Assembly: GCA_018268855.1 (NCBI GenBank) | Contig: JAFDVR010000007.1 | Location: 86,541-150,540 of the forward strand | Length of the DNA: 64,000 bases | Reading direction: 5' to 3' | Source: Acidobacteriota bacterium | Lineage (GTDB): Bacteria > Acidobacteriota > Terriglobia > Terriglobales > Acidobacteriaceae | Shown here: in pieces, positions 41,540 through 49,199 of the stretch | Position numbering within the stretch: position 1 is the first letter of the stretch | How the letters are laid out: each line of letters begins with the position of its first letter | Notes under the pieces: model-generated | Databases searched by the model: none | What the model was told of the DNA's origin: nothing | The model's input: only the letters and a program-made list of their open reading frames with translations | Program-made: the position numbers and the translations under genes

Positions 41540-42826
41540 CTAATCCAGAGCAGTGGCATCTGCATAGATCAGCACGCGGCCATGCGTGGCTGGGTTCGTG
41601 GAACTTCCATCACCTTCTGTAATTACCCACAGATGGTTCGAAGAAGAAGACGTGGAGTACATGCCCTCTGGATGATACGGAGCGAGAGAATCGGTGTACT
41701 TGAAGGTCTTGGTCGTTCCTGTCGGGGACGCTTTATAGATTTGTCCTGAGCCGTATGTACCTGAGAGAAAGTAACTGTCCGCTGTAGCTCCGCTTACATT
41801 GTCCGCAGCCACACCCTGAATGTTGCTTTCGTTCATGAAATACACCTTGTGCGGTGAAACATAACCTGCAGCATCGGTTGCAAGTTTATGCGTGCTGGCA
41901 AGCGGCCACTGGTACAGCCGGCCATTCAGTCCGTTGGCATCTCCACCCGCCCCCGCGCAGGTCTCGGTGGTGGTGTTGCAGTATTCACCGGAAACCACAA
42001 AGTCTGTGGTCTGACGCGAGTCATTCCCAGCCCATGAAAAATGCGGCTTGCAGGCGGCAGGAATCGTGGTGCCATCTTCCTTCGCAGAAGGCATGGTATA
42101 CGCGCTTACCTGCGGAAGCATGTATCCATAGCCGTCGGCGCACCACTGCCCGCTGACCAGCCCAAACTTGCCCGAACCATCCGAGTTCCTGCACAAAACA
42201 GAGTCCCCATCGACATTGCGGATATTGTTCAGGTCAAAGACGCGGAATCCATGGCTCGTATCCACGATGTACAGATAGGTGCCAACAATCGCCACACCGC
42301 CTACGTGAATATTTACGGAGGTATAAGTGCCCACTCCCGTGGGCTGCACCAGAATGATGCTGCGATACTTTGCCGTCGTGAGGTCTGTCGTATCCACAAT
42401 CGAGATACGCGAGCCGTTGTTGTAGCTATAAGCATCTGTATTCCAGTGCCAGGTGGCCACCACAAACGGTGTGCTGCCGCTTTGACCGTGGGTCATACCC
42501 TGAGGGATCCAGGCGTCTGTGGCCATGTCTCCATCGCTCCAGCGGATGCCGTTTGAATAACCCACCATGGGCGGATGATTGCTCGAAGTCAACTCAACTG
42601 CGTTCGTGTTCAGGTCCGTCAGCACACCGGCGAGCGTCTGCGGTGTGCCTACATTTGCCATGTCGGTGGTGTAAGCCGACCATGTGTTCGCGTCTTTCAA
42701 CTGCAGACACGACTGGTCAGTAGAACTGGCAACCAGTTTTCCACCCCGGGTATGCTGCGCTATCGCAGCTCCCGTGGTACCCAGCGTAAAAAGTAGCAGC
42801 CAAGCACTTAATCCGTTCGGTTTCAT
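41540..42826 (-). CDS. Secreted protein of unknown family (paralogue A)
   Basis: A 428-residue exported protein starting at ATG 42826 (MKPNGLSAW), with a Sec signal peptide ending TGAAIAQ. I do not recognise the family. It has repeating short beta-rich segments (SISIVDTTD-like, LYIVDTSHGFRVFD) that suggest a propeller. Several cysteines could form disulfides, in CLQLKDANTW, VLCRNSDGS, QWCADGYGYM, AACKPHF and EYCNTTTETCAG. Near-identical segments recur in the upstream neighbour (RWSD.DMAT.AWIPQG, YGYMLPQVSAYTMPS, LNGRLYQWPL), so the two arose by duplication. Expression starts from a promoter 175 bp upstream followed by a structured leader. Confidence 0.8.
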   Translation of the reverse strand: MKPNGLSAWLLLFTLGTTGAAIAQHTRGGKLVASSTDQSCLQLKDANTWSAYTTDMANVGTPQTLAGVLTDLNTNAVELTSSNHPPMVGYSNGIRWSDGDMATDAWIPQGMTHGQSGSTPFVVATWHWNTDAYSYNNGSRISIVDTTDLTTAKYRSIILVQPTGVGTYTSVNIHVGGVAIVGTYLYIVDTSHGFRVFDLNNIRNVDGDSVLCRNSDGSGKFGLVSGQWCADGYGYMLPQVSAYTMPSAKEDGTTIPAACKPHFSWAGNDSRQTTDFVVSGEYCNTTTETCAGAGGDANGLNGRLYQWPLASTHKLATDAAGYVSPHKVYFMNESNIQGVAADNVSGATADSYFLSGTYGSGQIYKASPTGTTKTFKYTDSLAPYHPEGMYSTSSSSNHLWVITEGDGSSTNPATHGRVLIYADATALD

Positions 42827-42872
42827 CGGTCTTCTCTCTTTCGTCGTTCGGGGATATACGTAGATAGAGAAA

Positions 42873-42947
42873 GAGCCACTCAAACTTGCGGCATCCTGCA
42901 TCGGGGTGAGCGTTCTGCAGGGTGTGAGCGAAAAGTTTGAGTGGCTC
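42873..42947 (-). promoter_or_regulatory. Structured 5' leader element (attenuator-like), paralogue A
   Basis: A 15-bp perfect long-range inverted repeat (GAGCCACTCAAACTT/AAGTTTGAGTGGCTC) encloses 45 nt with an inner 9-bp pairing (CACCCTGCA/TGCAGGATG, one G-T). TTTCTCT follows the distal arm in the direction of transcription. It starts 29 bp after the -10 box of the promoter at 42977-43006 and ends 46 bp before the start codon. It could be an attenuator in the leader or the terminator of the upstream gene. Confidence 0.65.
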
Positions 42948-42976
42948 GTCTATCGGTCTCTGCCACGCAGTCAGCC

Positions 42977-43006
42977 AAAGTACGCAGCCCGACGTATCCG
43001 AGTCAA
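42977..43006 (-). promoter_or_regulatory. Promoter of paralogue A
   Basis: TTGACT (43006-43001), 18-bp spacer, TACTTT (42982-42977). The spacing matches three other leader-bearing promoters in this window. Confidence 0.55.
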
Positions 43007-43098
43007 GAACGAAAGCGAGCTTGCGCGAATCCGCGTTGCACAGATGGATAACGGCTAAAGTAATGCATTCGTATTTTTCATCGAAGTCACCGATAACG

Positions 43099-44448
43099 CT
43101 AGTACAGCGAACTCTGGTCCACCTGGATCAGTACTCTTCCTCCGGTTTTCGGGTCAGGATTCTGAGTTGCGCTGGTGACCTGCTGACCTTCGGTGAGTAT
43201 CCATAGCCGTCCGTCAGCGGTAGCGTGGAGACCTTCCACATGCCATGGCACCTGGGACGAAGAATAGCTCCACGTCTTCGTGGCTGCCGTGGGAGTAGAT
43301 TTGAAAACCGCGCCGTTGTAGCGTGTAGCGCCAAGATAGTAGGAGTCCGTCTCGTTGCCCGGCCTGGTCACGGGAGCAACGCCCTGGATGTTGCGCACGT
43401 TCATGAAATAGACGCGCGTAGGGCTGACATACAGGCTTGAAGTGATGAGCTTGTTATGGGCGCCAAGCGGCCATTGATACAGCCGCCCATTCAGCCCGGT
43501 AGTATCGCCTTCGCATGTCTGATCGGTGTTGTTGCAATACTCACCGGAAAGTATCTGAGGCGTTGCAGGCCTGGCATCTAATCCCGCAAACGAGAACTTC
43601 GGTTTGCATGTGCTTGTGATGGCTGTGCCATCGCTCTTTGTGGAAGGCATGGTGTACGCACTTACCTGAGGCAGCATGTAGCCATATCCCGCCGCACACC
43701 ATGCTCCACTCTTCTGGCCGAAGTAGCCCGAGTCATTGCTATTTTTGCAAAGCACGTCATCGCCGGTGATTTTGCGCATCTGCGACATATCAAAGACGCG
43801 GAAGCCATTACTGGTATCCGCAACGTAGAGATAGTTTCCCGCGATCGCCACGCCGCCTACATGAATGTTGACAGACTGATACGTTCCGGTGCCCGTTGGA
43901 TCGACCAGAATCACGTTGCGGTATTTCGCCGTGGCGGGATTGCTCATGTCCACAATGGACACGCGCGAGCCATCGTTATATCCGTAGTAGTCGTTGTTGA
44001 AATGCCAGCTTGCCACGGCATACGGCGCGCCGCCGTTTACACCGAAGGCAACGCCCTGCGGAATCCACGCATTCGTTGCCATATCGGTGTCGGACCACCG
44101 AATGCCGTCCAGATATCCCACCGCTGACGGGCGCGTTGTGCTGGTCAACTGAACAACGCTGTTATCCAAATCGCTGAAGAGCTGCGTGAGGTTCGTGACT
44201 GTCCCCACGCCAGACAAGTACGCCAGTTTCGTCGTCCATGTGTCCGCATCTTTCAGTTGAAGGCATGCCTGATCGGCAGCACTGACGTCCATGTGGGCAA
44301 ACTCGGTATGGATGACGGGTGTGACCACAGGTGGCGTGACCGGACCGCTGCCGGAACCATTTCCAGGCGAAGCATTCTGTTGACCGCCACCGCATCCGGC
44401 AAACGCGCCGGCAATCATCAATATCCATGCAGTACTGCGCTTTTTCAT
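43099..44448 (-). CDS. Secreted lipoprotein of unknown family (paralogue B)
   Basis: A 449-residue protein starting at ATG 44448 (MKKRSTAWILMIAGAF). The signal ends in a lipobox, AGAFAGC, so it should be lipid-anchored, unlike paralogue A. A short Gly/Ser/Pro linker follows, then the same body: CLQLKDADTW, GYLDGIRWSDTDMAT, SVNIHVGGVAIAGNYLYVAD, GYGYMLPQVSAYTMPS, EYCNNTDQTCEG and LNGRLYQWPLG. Conserved cysteine positions again suggest disulfides. It lies 90 bp downstream of the phospholipase C gene with a strong hairpin between, so its expression may depend on read-through or a promoter I could not place. Function unknown. Confidence 0.8.
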   Translation of the reverse strand: MKKRSTAWILMIAGAFAGCGGGQQNASPGNGSGSGPVTPPVVTPVIHTEFAHMDVSAADQACLQLKDADTWTTKLAYLSGVGTVTNLTQLFSDLDNSVVQLTSTTRPSAVGYLDGIRWSDTDMATNAWIPQGVAFGVNGGAPYAVASWHFNNDYYGYNDGSRVSIVDMSNPATAKYRNVILVDPTGTGTYQSVNIHVGGVAIAGNYLYVADTSNGFRVFDMSQMRKITGDDVLCKNSNDSGYFGQKSGAWCAAGYGYMLPQVSAYTMPSTKSDGTAITSTCKPKFSFAGLDARPATPQILSGEYCNNTDQTCEGDTTGLNGRLYQWPLGAHNKLITSSLYVSPTRVYFMNVRNIQGVAPVTRPGNETDSYYLGATRYNGAVFKSTPTAATKTWSYSSSQVPWHVEGLHATADGRLWILTEGQQVTSATQNPDPKTGGRVLIQVDQSSLY

Positions 44449-44481
44449 CAGAGTCTCATCCATTTCATGCAGATATTGCGG

Positions 44482-44519
44482 AGACAAATGGGCCGCGAAT
44501 GTTCGCGGCCCATTTGTCT
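44482..44519 (-). terminator. Strong hairpin after phospholipase gene
   Basis: A 17-bp perfect stem (AGACAAATGGGCCGCGA/TCGCGGCCCATTTGTCT) with an ATGT loop, 19 bp after the phospholipase stop. The following T-run is short. Confidence 0.75.
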
Positions 44520-44538
44520 GTTGTGGATTGATCCGGAC

Positions 44539-47076
44539 CTAAACCATGCGGCCCATCAACGGATCGGTAAAGCTGGACTTGCCCGTCTCCACGCGGCCTG
44601 CGAAGCGTTGCGTTGCAGACGATCCCTCGGCCTTTACGGTGAAATCGTACCAGCCGTGGCTTGAGGCAAGATCCAGCAACACCTTTTCGCTGCCGCCTGC
44701 GGGAATCTCTTTCACTTTCGTTCCGGTTTTGTAAGAGTGATCGGCGATCTGCACCTTCATGGGAGAAGATGCCGGATTTTTCAGCAGCACTTCGACATTA
44801 CCGGTAAGTGCGCTCTTTTTCTTCTCGTACATCACCTGTACGATAGGCTGCGCGGCTTTGGCGTCCCCTTTGAAGGAGCGATAGAAGCCGTTCGGGGCAT
44901 GCACATCGATATCGTATTCGCCGTTATCAAACATGGAGATGGGGAAGGCGATCGGAAGCGTATCACCTGCCTTGACGGCATAGGTTGCGACAAACATATT
45001 CACCTTTCCACCAATGGCTTTGGCGTTCGATTCCGGTTTGGTGTTGTGCAGATAAACATTGAACGGTGAACCGGCAGAGATGTCCCCATGTATCTCGTTG
45101 CCCGCTTTCATATGCACTTGAACAACACCTTTTTCGCCGGCGACGACTGCATTTGCATACAGTTCATAAGGAAGCGCATTCGAAGGACGGATGCCCTTCT
45201 CCTGGCCTGAATCGAAGTTCGCATTGCGATACGCTTCGTTCATGCTGGCGACTTCGGCGGGTGTGAGCGCCTTGAAACCGGTCGGAAGCTGCTTATCCTT
45301 TGCCCGCTCAATCGATTCGCAGAACTCGTCGCGGTTCAGAAATGGCAGCGTGGGCTTCTTTCCATCGTAAGGACGGAACGCAGAAACAAGATTGCCTGAC
45401 ACAACGCGGCGCCAATCGGAGATCTGTGGCTCATGCAGCTTCTTGCCTTTCTTTGCGAAGAAATGCTCCATAAACTGCAGGTTCGAGGTGTGATCGCAGA
45501 GCTGTGAATTGACCCAGCCGCCGCGGCTCCATGGCGAGGCAACGATCATCGGTACGCGATAGCCCATACCGATAGGTCCGGAGCGTGCCTGCTTTGCTGG
45601 CACCTCATGATCGATCTCATCCTGCGCGTAGGTGTAATCCAGCGCGGTGCTGATACCGGAAGATGCCTTGCCCGTGGCGGGGTTCTTTGGATCGGCGGCG
45701 ACAAACGATGGACAATGATCGTAATATCCGTCGTTCTCGTCGTAGGTGAGAATGAAGATGGTCTTCTTCCATACCTCGGGGTTGCTGGTGAGGATATCCA
45801 TCACCTCCGAGACATACCATGCGCCATACCAGGGCGACGTAGGATGGTCGGAGAACTTTTCCGGTGCGCCGAGCCATGAAACCTGTGGCAACTTGTTGTT
45901 CTTCACGTCTTCACGGAACTGGTAAAAAACATCGCCTTTGGGCACATGCATCTGTTTCTTCTTGCCGTCTTCTTCAAAAGAAACAGTGGTAAGCGAGCGG
46001 TAGTCCTTATCGCCTGAGTTGATTACAAAAGCGCGTTCGTGCAATTCGCGCTGCTCTGGCGTGAGCGCGCTGAGGCCTTTGGGCACCTCTTCAAGACACT
46101 CCTTCAGCTTGGCAATGCGTGGCCGGAGAAACTCCATCCGCCGGTTGATCTTTGCCAGCTTGTCGCCAGCCGCATTCACCTTGTCCTGCTGCAGCTTGTC
46201 GTACTCAGTCTCTTCAGACTGCAATGTGGCGCGGATGCGGCCTTCCACGGTAGGCGCGAGCCATACCTTGTATGGTTCGAAAAACTCGAAGATGTTAAGG
46301 CCAAAGTTGGAGAGCCACTGGTGCTGCTCCTTGGTCATGCCGCTCTCGCGGGTGAGATCGTTCTGGTAATACTTCCAGGTCACACCGGCTTGTTGTAGCC
46401 GCTGGCCCCAGGTCGTCCATGTCATCGGACGCCCGGCGCCGTCGATCTGATCGTTGCGCATGAAGACTTCCGAGGTCGGTTTTTGCTCGTTACGGATCGT
46501 GCCCGACCAGAACATGCAGCGGTTCGGCGTGGTGCTGCTCATCACGCCGCAGTAGTGCTGGTCCATCACGGTAAAGGCATCGGCCAACGCGTAGTAGAAC
46601 GGCAGATCGGCGCGCGTGTAATGGCCCATGGTGAGTGGAATTTTCGAGTACACCACATGGCCCGAACGCTTTGCATCCACCCAGCCGTTGTGATGGCCGT
46701 GGTTCCAGGCATCCACCTGGCTGTGGCGCGTGTGCGGAATCGAACCCATCCACGTCACCTTGGTGTCCTTGATGTCGAGACGCCACGGCGCATAGGTCTC
46801 GCCCGAAACACTGCTCTGCAGGAAAACTGAGTTGCCGTTCGCCGTCCGAATGGAGCGCGGATCATTAAAGCCACGCACGCCTTGCAGCGTTCCCAGCGCA
46901 TGATCGAAGGACCGGTTCTCCTGCATGAGAATGACAATGTGTTCCGCATCCAGATAAGTCGATCCCGGCTCTGGATCGATCGCGAAGGCACGCTGGATGG
47001 ATTCGGGAATTGCGCCGGATGCGCCGGCGCCTGCGAGCATGCTCGCCCGCTTCAAAAAGTCTCGTCTCGTTTGCAT
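44539..47076 (-). CDS. Tat-exported phosphocholine-type phospholipase C
   Basis: An 845-residue enzyme of the bacterial non-hemolytic/hemolytic phospholipase C (acid phosphatase-like, AcpA) superfamily. Tat signal MQTRRDFLKRASMLAGAG. The metal/nucleophile motif HIVILMQENRSFDHALGTLQG is near residue 50, followed by PNRCMFWSGT, HQWLSNFGLN, FILTYDENDGYYDH, GMGYRVPMIVASPWSRGGWV and DHTSNLQFMEHFF. The C-terminus has two beta-sandwich repeats of the family (about 640-840). These enzymes cleave phosphatidylcholine or sphingomyelin to diacylglycerol and phosphocholine. Upstream lies glpD, which could use glycerol-3-phosphate from further lipid breakdown; the secreted paralogues follow. Confidence 0.92.
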   Translation of the reverse strand: MQTRRDFLKRASMLAGAGASGAIPESIQRAFAIDPEPGSTYLDAEHIVILMQENRSFDHALGTLQGVRGFNDPRSIRTANGNSVFLQSSVSGETYAPWRLDIKDTKVTWMGSIPHTRHSQVDAWNHGHHNGWVDAKRSGHVVYSKIPLTMGHYTRADLPFYYALADAFTVMDQHYCGVMSSTTPNRCMFWSGTIRNEQKPTSEVFMRNDQIDGAGRPMTWTTWGQRLQQAGVTWKYYQNDLTRESGMTKEQHQWLSNFGLNIFEFFEPYKVWLAPTVEGRIRATLQSEETEYDKLQQDKVNAAGDKLAKINRRMEFLRPRIAKLKECLEEVPKGLSALTPEQRELHERAFVINSGDKDYRSLTTVSFEEDGKKKQMHVPKGDVFYQFREDVKNNKLPQVSWLGAPEKFSDHPTSPWYGAWYVSEVMDILTSNPEVWKKTIFILTYDENDGYYDHCPSFVAADPKNPATGKASSGISTALDYTYAQDEIDHEVPAKQARSGPIGMGYRVPMIVASPWSRGGWVNSQLCDHTSNLQFMEHFFAKKGKKLHEPQISDWRRVVSGNLVSAFRPYDGKKPTLPFLNRDEFCESIERAKDKQLPTGFKALTPAEVASMNEAYRNANFDSGQEKGIRPSNALPYELYANAVVAGEKGVVQVHMKAGNEIHGDISAGSPFNVYLHNTKPESNAKAIGGKVNMFVATYAVKAGDTLPIAFPISMFDNGEYDIDVHAPNGFYRSFKGDAKAAQPIVQVMYEKKKSALTGNVEVLLKNPASSPMKVQIADHSYKTGTKVKEIPAGGSEKVLLDLASSHGWYDFTVKAEGSSATQRFAGRVETGKSSFTDPLMGRMV

Positions 47077-47161
47077 AGCAATTCTCCTGCAAGGTGAGGG
47101 CGCGATCGAGGCACGCGTTAATTTAGGGGTATGTCTGTGAAGACGTTCTTGTAAACAGAAA

Positions 47162-47190
47162 GTTGCCGCACATCACAGAAATGCGGCAAC
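47162..47190 (-). terminator. glpD terminator
   Basis: Stem GTTGCCGCA/TGCGGCAAC with an 11-nt loop, followed on the minus strand by TTTCTGTTT, 33 bp after the glpD stop. Confidence 0.8.
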
Positions 47191-47223
47191 AGTTCCGCTC
47201 AAAAACAGCGAAATACCCTGCTA

Positions 47224-48807
47224 TCAGCCCTGAAAACGATAGCCCGCCGCCACTGCCTGGAATGCGGTGGCATCCGACTGTTGTTCCGCTTCGCTGCGGC
47301 CAAGTTCACGACCGAGCAGACGCGCGACCTCTGGCGCTGCTTCGGAGGCCGCTGCTGAATCGAGAAAGAGAGCACGCGTACGCCGCGCCAGCACATCTTC
47401 CGTCGTGCGCGCCTTCTCATATCGCGCCGCCCACACCACCTCCCGACGGCGGTACGGCAGACGGGGGTGGATGCGATCGTCAAGCCCCGGTTCGGATGCG
47501 CCCAACGCACGGACAGCAGCAAGATCGGAACCGTACACCTTCTCCGAGTCGTCCGCACCACTCAGCGATGCTTCCGTAGCCCAGCCATGCAGCTTGAGGC
47601 CGACAGTAACCGAAGGAGCTGACTTGATGCCTGCGCTCGCTGCGGCCTTGTTGATGGTGTCTTCACCCATCTTGCGATACGTCGTCCACTTGCCGCCGGT
47701 AAGCGTGACGAGACCGGTCCTGGAGATAAGCACGCGGTGGTCGCGCGAGAGCTTCGACGTTGCGCCGGAGGCATTGCCGTCGCGCACCAGAGGACGCAGG
47801 CCCGACCACATGCTCAGCACGTCGCTTCCAGTCACGCGGCGGCCCATGTACTTCTGAATATGATCGACGAGGAACTCCTGCTCGCCCTGCGTTGCATGCG
47901 GCTCACGCGAAGCCTCGGGCACCGCAACATCGGTAGTACCGACAACAAGTTTCTCGTGCCATGGAATCGCGAAGAGCACGCGTCCATCGGCAGTCTTGGG
48001 AATCATGAGCGCGTCGGTGCTGGGCAGGAACTCTGTTGGCAATACAAAGTGTGTGCCCTGCGAGATCGACAACACCGGCGCTTCGCTCGGATTGTCCATG
48101 TGCAGCATCGTCTCAGTAAAGGCGCCGGTCGCGTTGATGACGACCTTCGCTTTCGCGACGTAATGCTGTTTCGTCTCCGTATCTTCCAGTTCCACACCGG
48201 CTACTTTGCCGTTCTCGTCGATCAGCTTCACGGCAGCTACTCGGTTGAGCGCGATGCCGCCGTTGTCTTCAAACGTGCGCATCAGCGCAACGGCGTAACG
48301 CGAGTCGTCAAACTGGCCGTCCCAATACTGGATGCCACCCTTGAGGCCTTCGGTCTTGACCGTGGGCAGGCGGCGTGTCGCTTCTTTTTTTGAGAGCATC
48401 TCCGATTTGCCGAACGAGAGTTTGCCGGAGAGAAGTTCATACGCCTTGAGACCCACGCCGTAGTACGGCATGCCGGTCCACTCATAAATAGGCACAACGA
48501 AGGACAACCGATGCACAAGATGCGGCGCATTCTGCAACATGTATCCGCGCTCGCGCAGAGCATCGAGCACCAGCGTGACGTTCATCTGTTCCAGATAACG
48601 GACGCCGCCATGCACCAGTTTGGTACTGCGGCTTGATGTGCCCTTGGCAAAATCGTCGCGCTCAACGAGAAGAGTGCGATAGCCACGTGTCGCCGCTTCC
48701 ACTGCTGCTCCCAGACCGCTGGCGCCGCCGCCCATAATCAAAACATCCCACTGCCCCGCTTCGATCTCGCGCAGATGCGCCGCCCGCTGCCCTTGTGGAT
48801 CACTCAT
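47224..48807 (-). CDS. glpD: Glycerol-3-phosphate dehydrogenase, FAD-dependent
   Basis: A 527-residue GlpD starting at ATG 48807 (MSDPQGQRAAHLREIEAGQ). The FAD-binding Rossmann motif is MGGGASGLGAAVEAATRG, followed by the family signature SSRSTKLVHGGVRYLEQ. Later, GLRPLVRDG and RDHRVLISRTGLVTLTGGKWTTYRKM lead into the C-terminal cap domain. GlpD oxidises sn-glycerol-3-phosphate to DHAP at the membrane, passing electrons to quinone. Its leader (48842-48929) holds a long-range inverted repeat, and a GlpP-type antiterminator is encoded at 56655-57266, together suggesting the antitermination control known for glpD in Bacillus. Confidence 0.95.
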   Translation of the reverse strand: MSDPQGQRAAHLREIEAGQWDVLIMGGGASGLGAAVEAATRGYRTLLVERDDFAKGTSSRSTKLVHGGVRYLEQMNVTLVLDALRERGYMLQNAPHLVHRLSFVVPIYEWTGMPYYGVGLKAYELLSGKLSFGKSEMLSKKEATRRLPTVKTEGLKGGIQYWDGQFDDSRYAVALMRTFEDNGGIALNRVAAVKLIDENGKVAGVELEDTETKQHYVAKAKVVINATGAFTETMLHMDNPSEAPVLSISQGTHFVLPTEFLPSTDALMIPKTADGRVLFAIPWHEKLVVGTTDVAVPEASREPHATQGEQEFLVDHIQKYMGRRVTGSDVLSMWSGLRPLVRDGNASGATSKLSRDHRVLISRTGLVTLTGGKWTTYRKMGEDTINKAAASAGIKSAPSVTVGLKLHGWATEASLSGADDSEKVYGSDLAAVRALGASEPGLDDRIHPRLPYRRREVVWAARYEKARTTEDVLARRTRALFLDSAAASEAAPEVARLLGRELGRSEAEQQSDATAFQAVAAGYRFQG

Positions 48808-48841
48808 TCCTGCGTACTCTCTCCCTGCGCACCAATGGTAA

Positions 48842-48929
48842 AGCCGTCCCCAATGCGTAGAACGCCGTCTTTTCCAGCAGGATGGACGTCCTGCAAGAAA
48901 GCTACGGTTTCCAGGAATTGGGGACGGCT
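48842..48929 (-). promoter_or_regulatory. Structured glpD leader with upstream promoter
   Basis: Promoter TTGACA (48987-48982), 18-bp spacer, TAACGT (48963-48958). After 28 bp comes a 13-bp inverted repeat (AGCCGTCCCCAAT/ATTGGGGACGGCT) spanning 88 nt. An inner 6-bp hairpin GCAGGA/TCCTGC sits at 48877-48894, and TTTACC follows the distal arm. This is a plausible GlpP-controlled attenuator. Confidence 0.65.
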
Positions 48930-48989
48930 CTCTCTTGGACAAAATGCCGTTTCCAGCACGTTATCAATGCGCTTTCACGCATGTCAAAC

Positions 48990-49135
48990 TCCTGCGGTGC
49001 TGCGCGCATGGCGAATCGCTTCGCTTAGCGCTCCCGTTGGTCGCAGTGGAGAGTGTTGCTGTGTTTGGAAGAAAGCAGATCTCTTCGCTGCGGGCGCAAA
49101 AGGCGCATCCGCCGGGTTCGAGATGACGGCGTTTT
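48990..49135. repeat. Dispersed intergenic repeat fragment
   Basis: Between the glpD promoter and the receptor terminator there is no gene. GAAAGCAGATCTCTTCGCTG, then CGGGCGCAAAAGGCGC and GGGTTCGAGATGACGG (about 49064-49128), match the repeat fragments near 34830 and 16995. Confidence 0.55.
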
Positions 49136-49145
49136 TCTATAAAAG

Positions 49146-49179
49146 CAAGAGGCGCCGTCGTAATGGACGGCGCCTCTTG
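49146..49179 (-). terminator. Receptor gene terminator
   Basis: 14-bp stem (CAAGAGGCGCCGTC/GACGGCGCCTCTTG) with a GTAATG loop, 21 bp after the stop of the receptor gene ending at 49200. Confidence 0.8.
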
Positions 49180-49199
49180 GTTTATCGCGGGAACAGATG

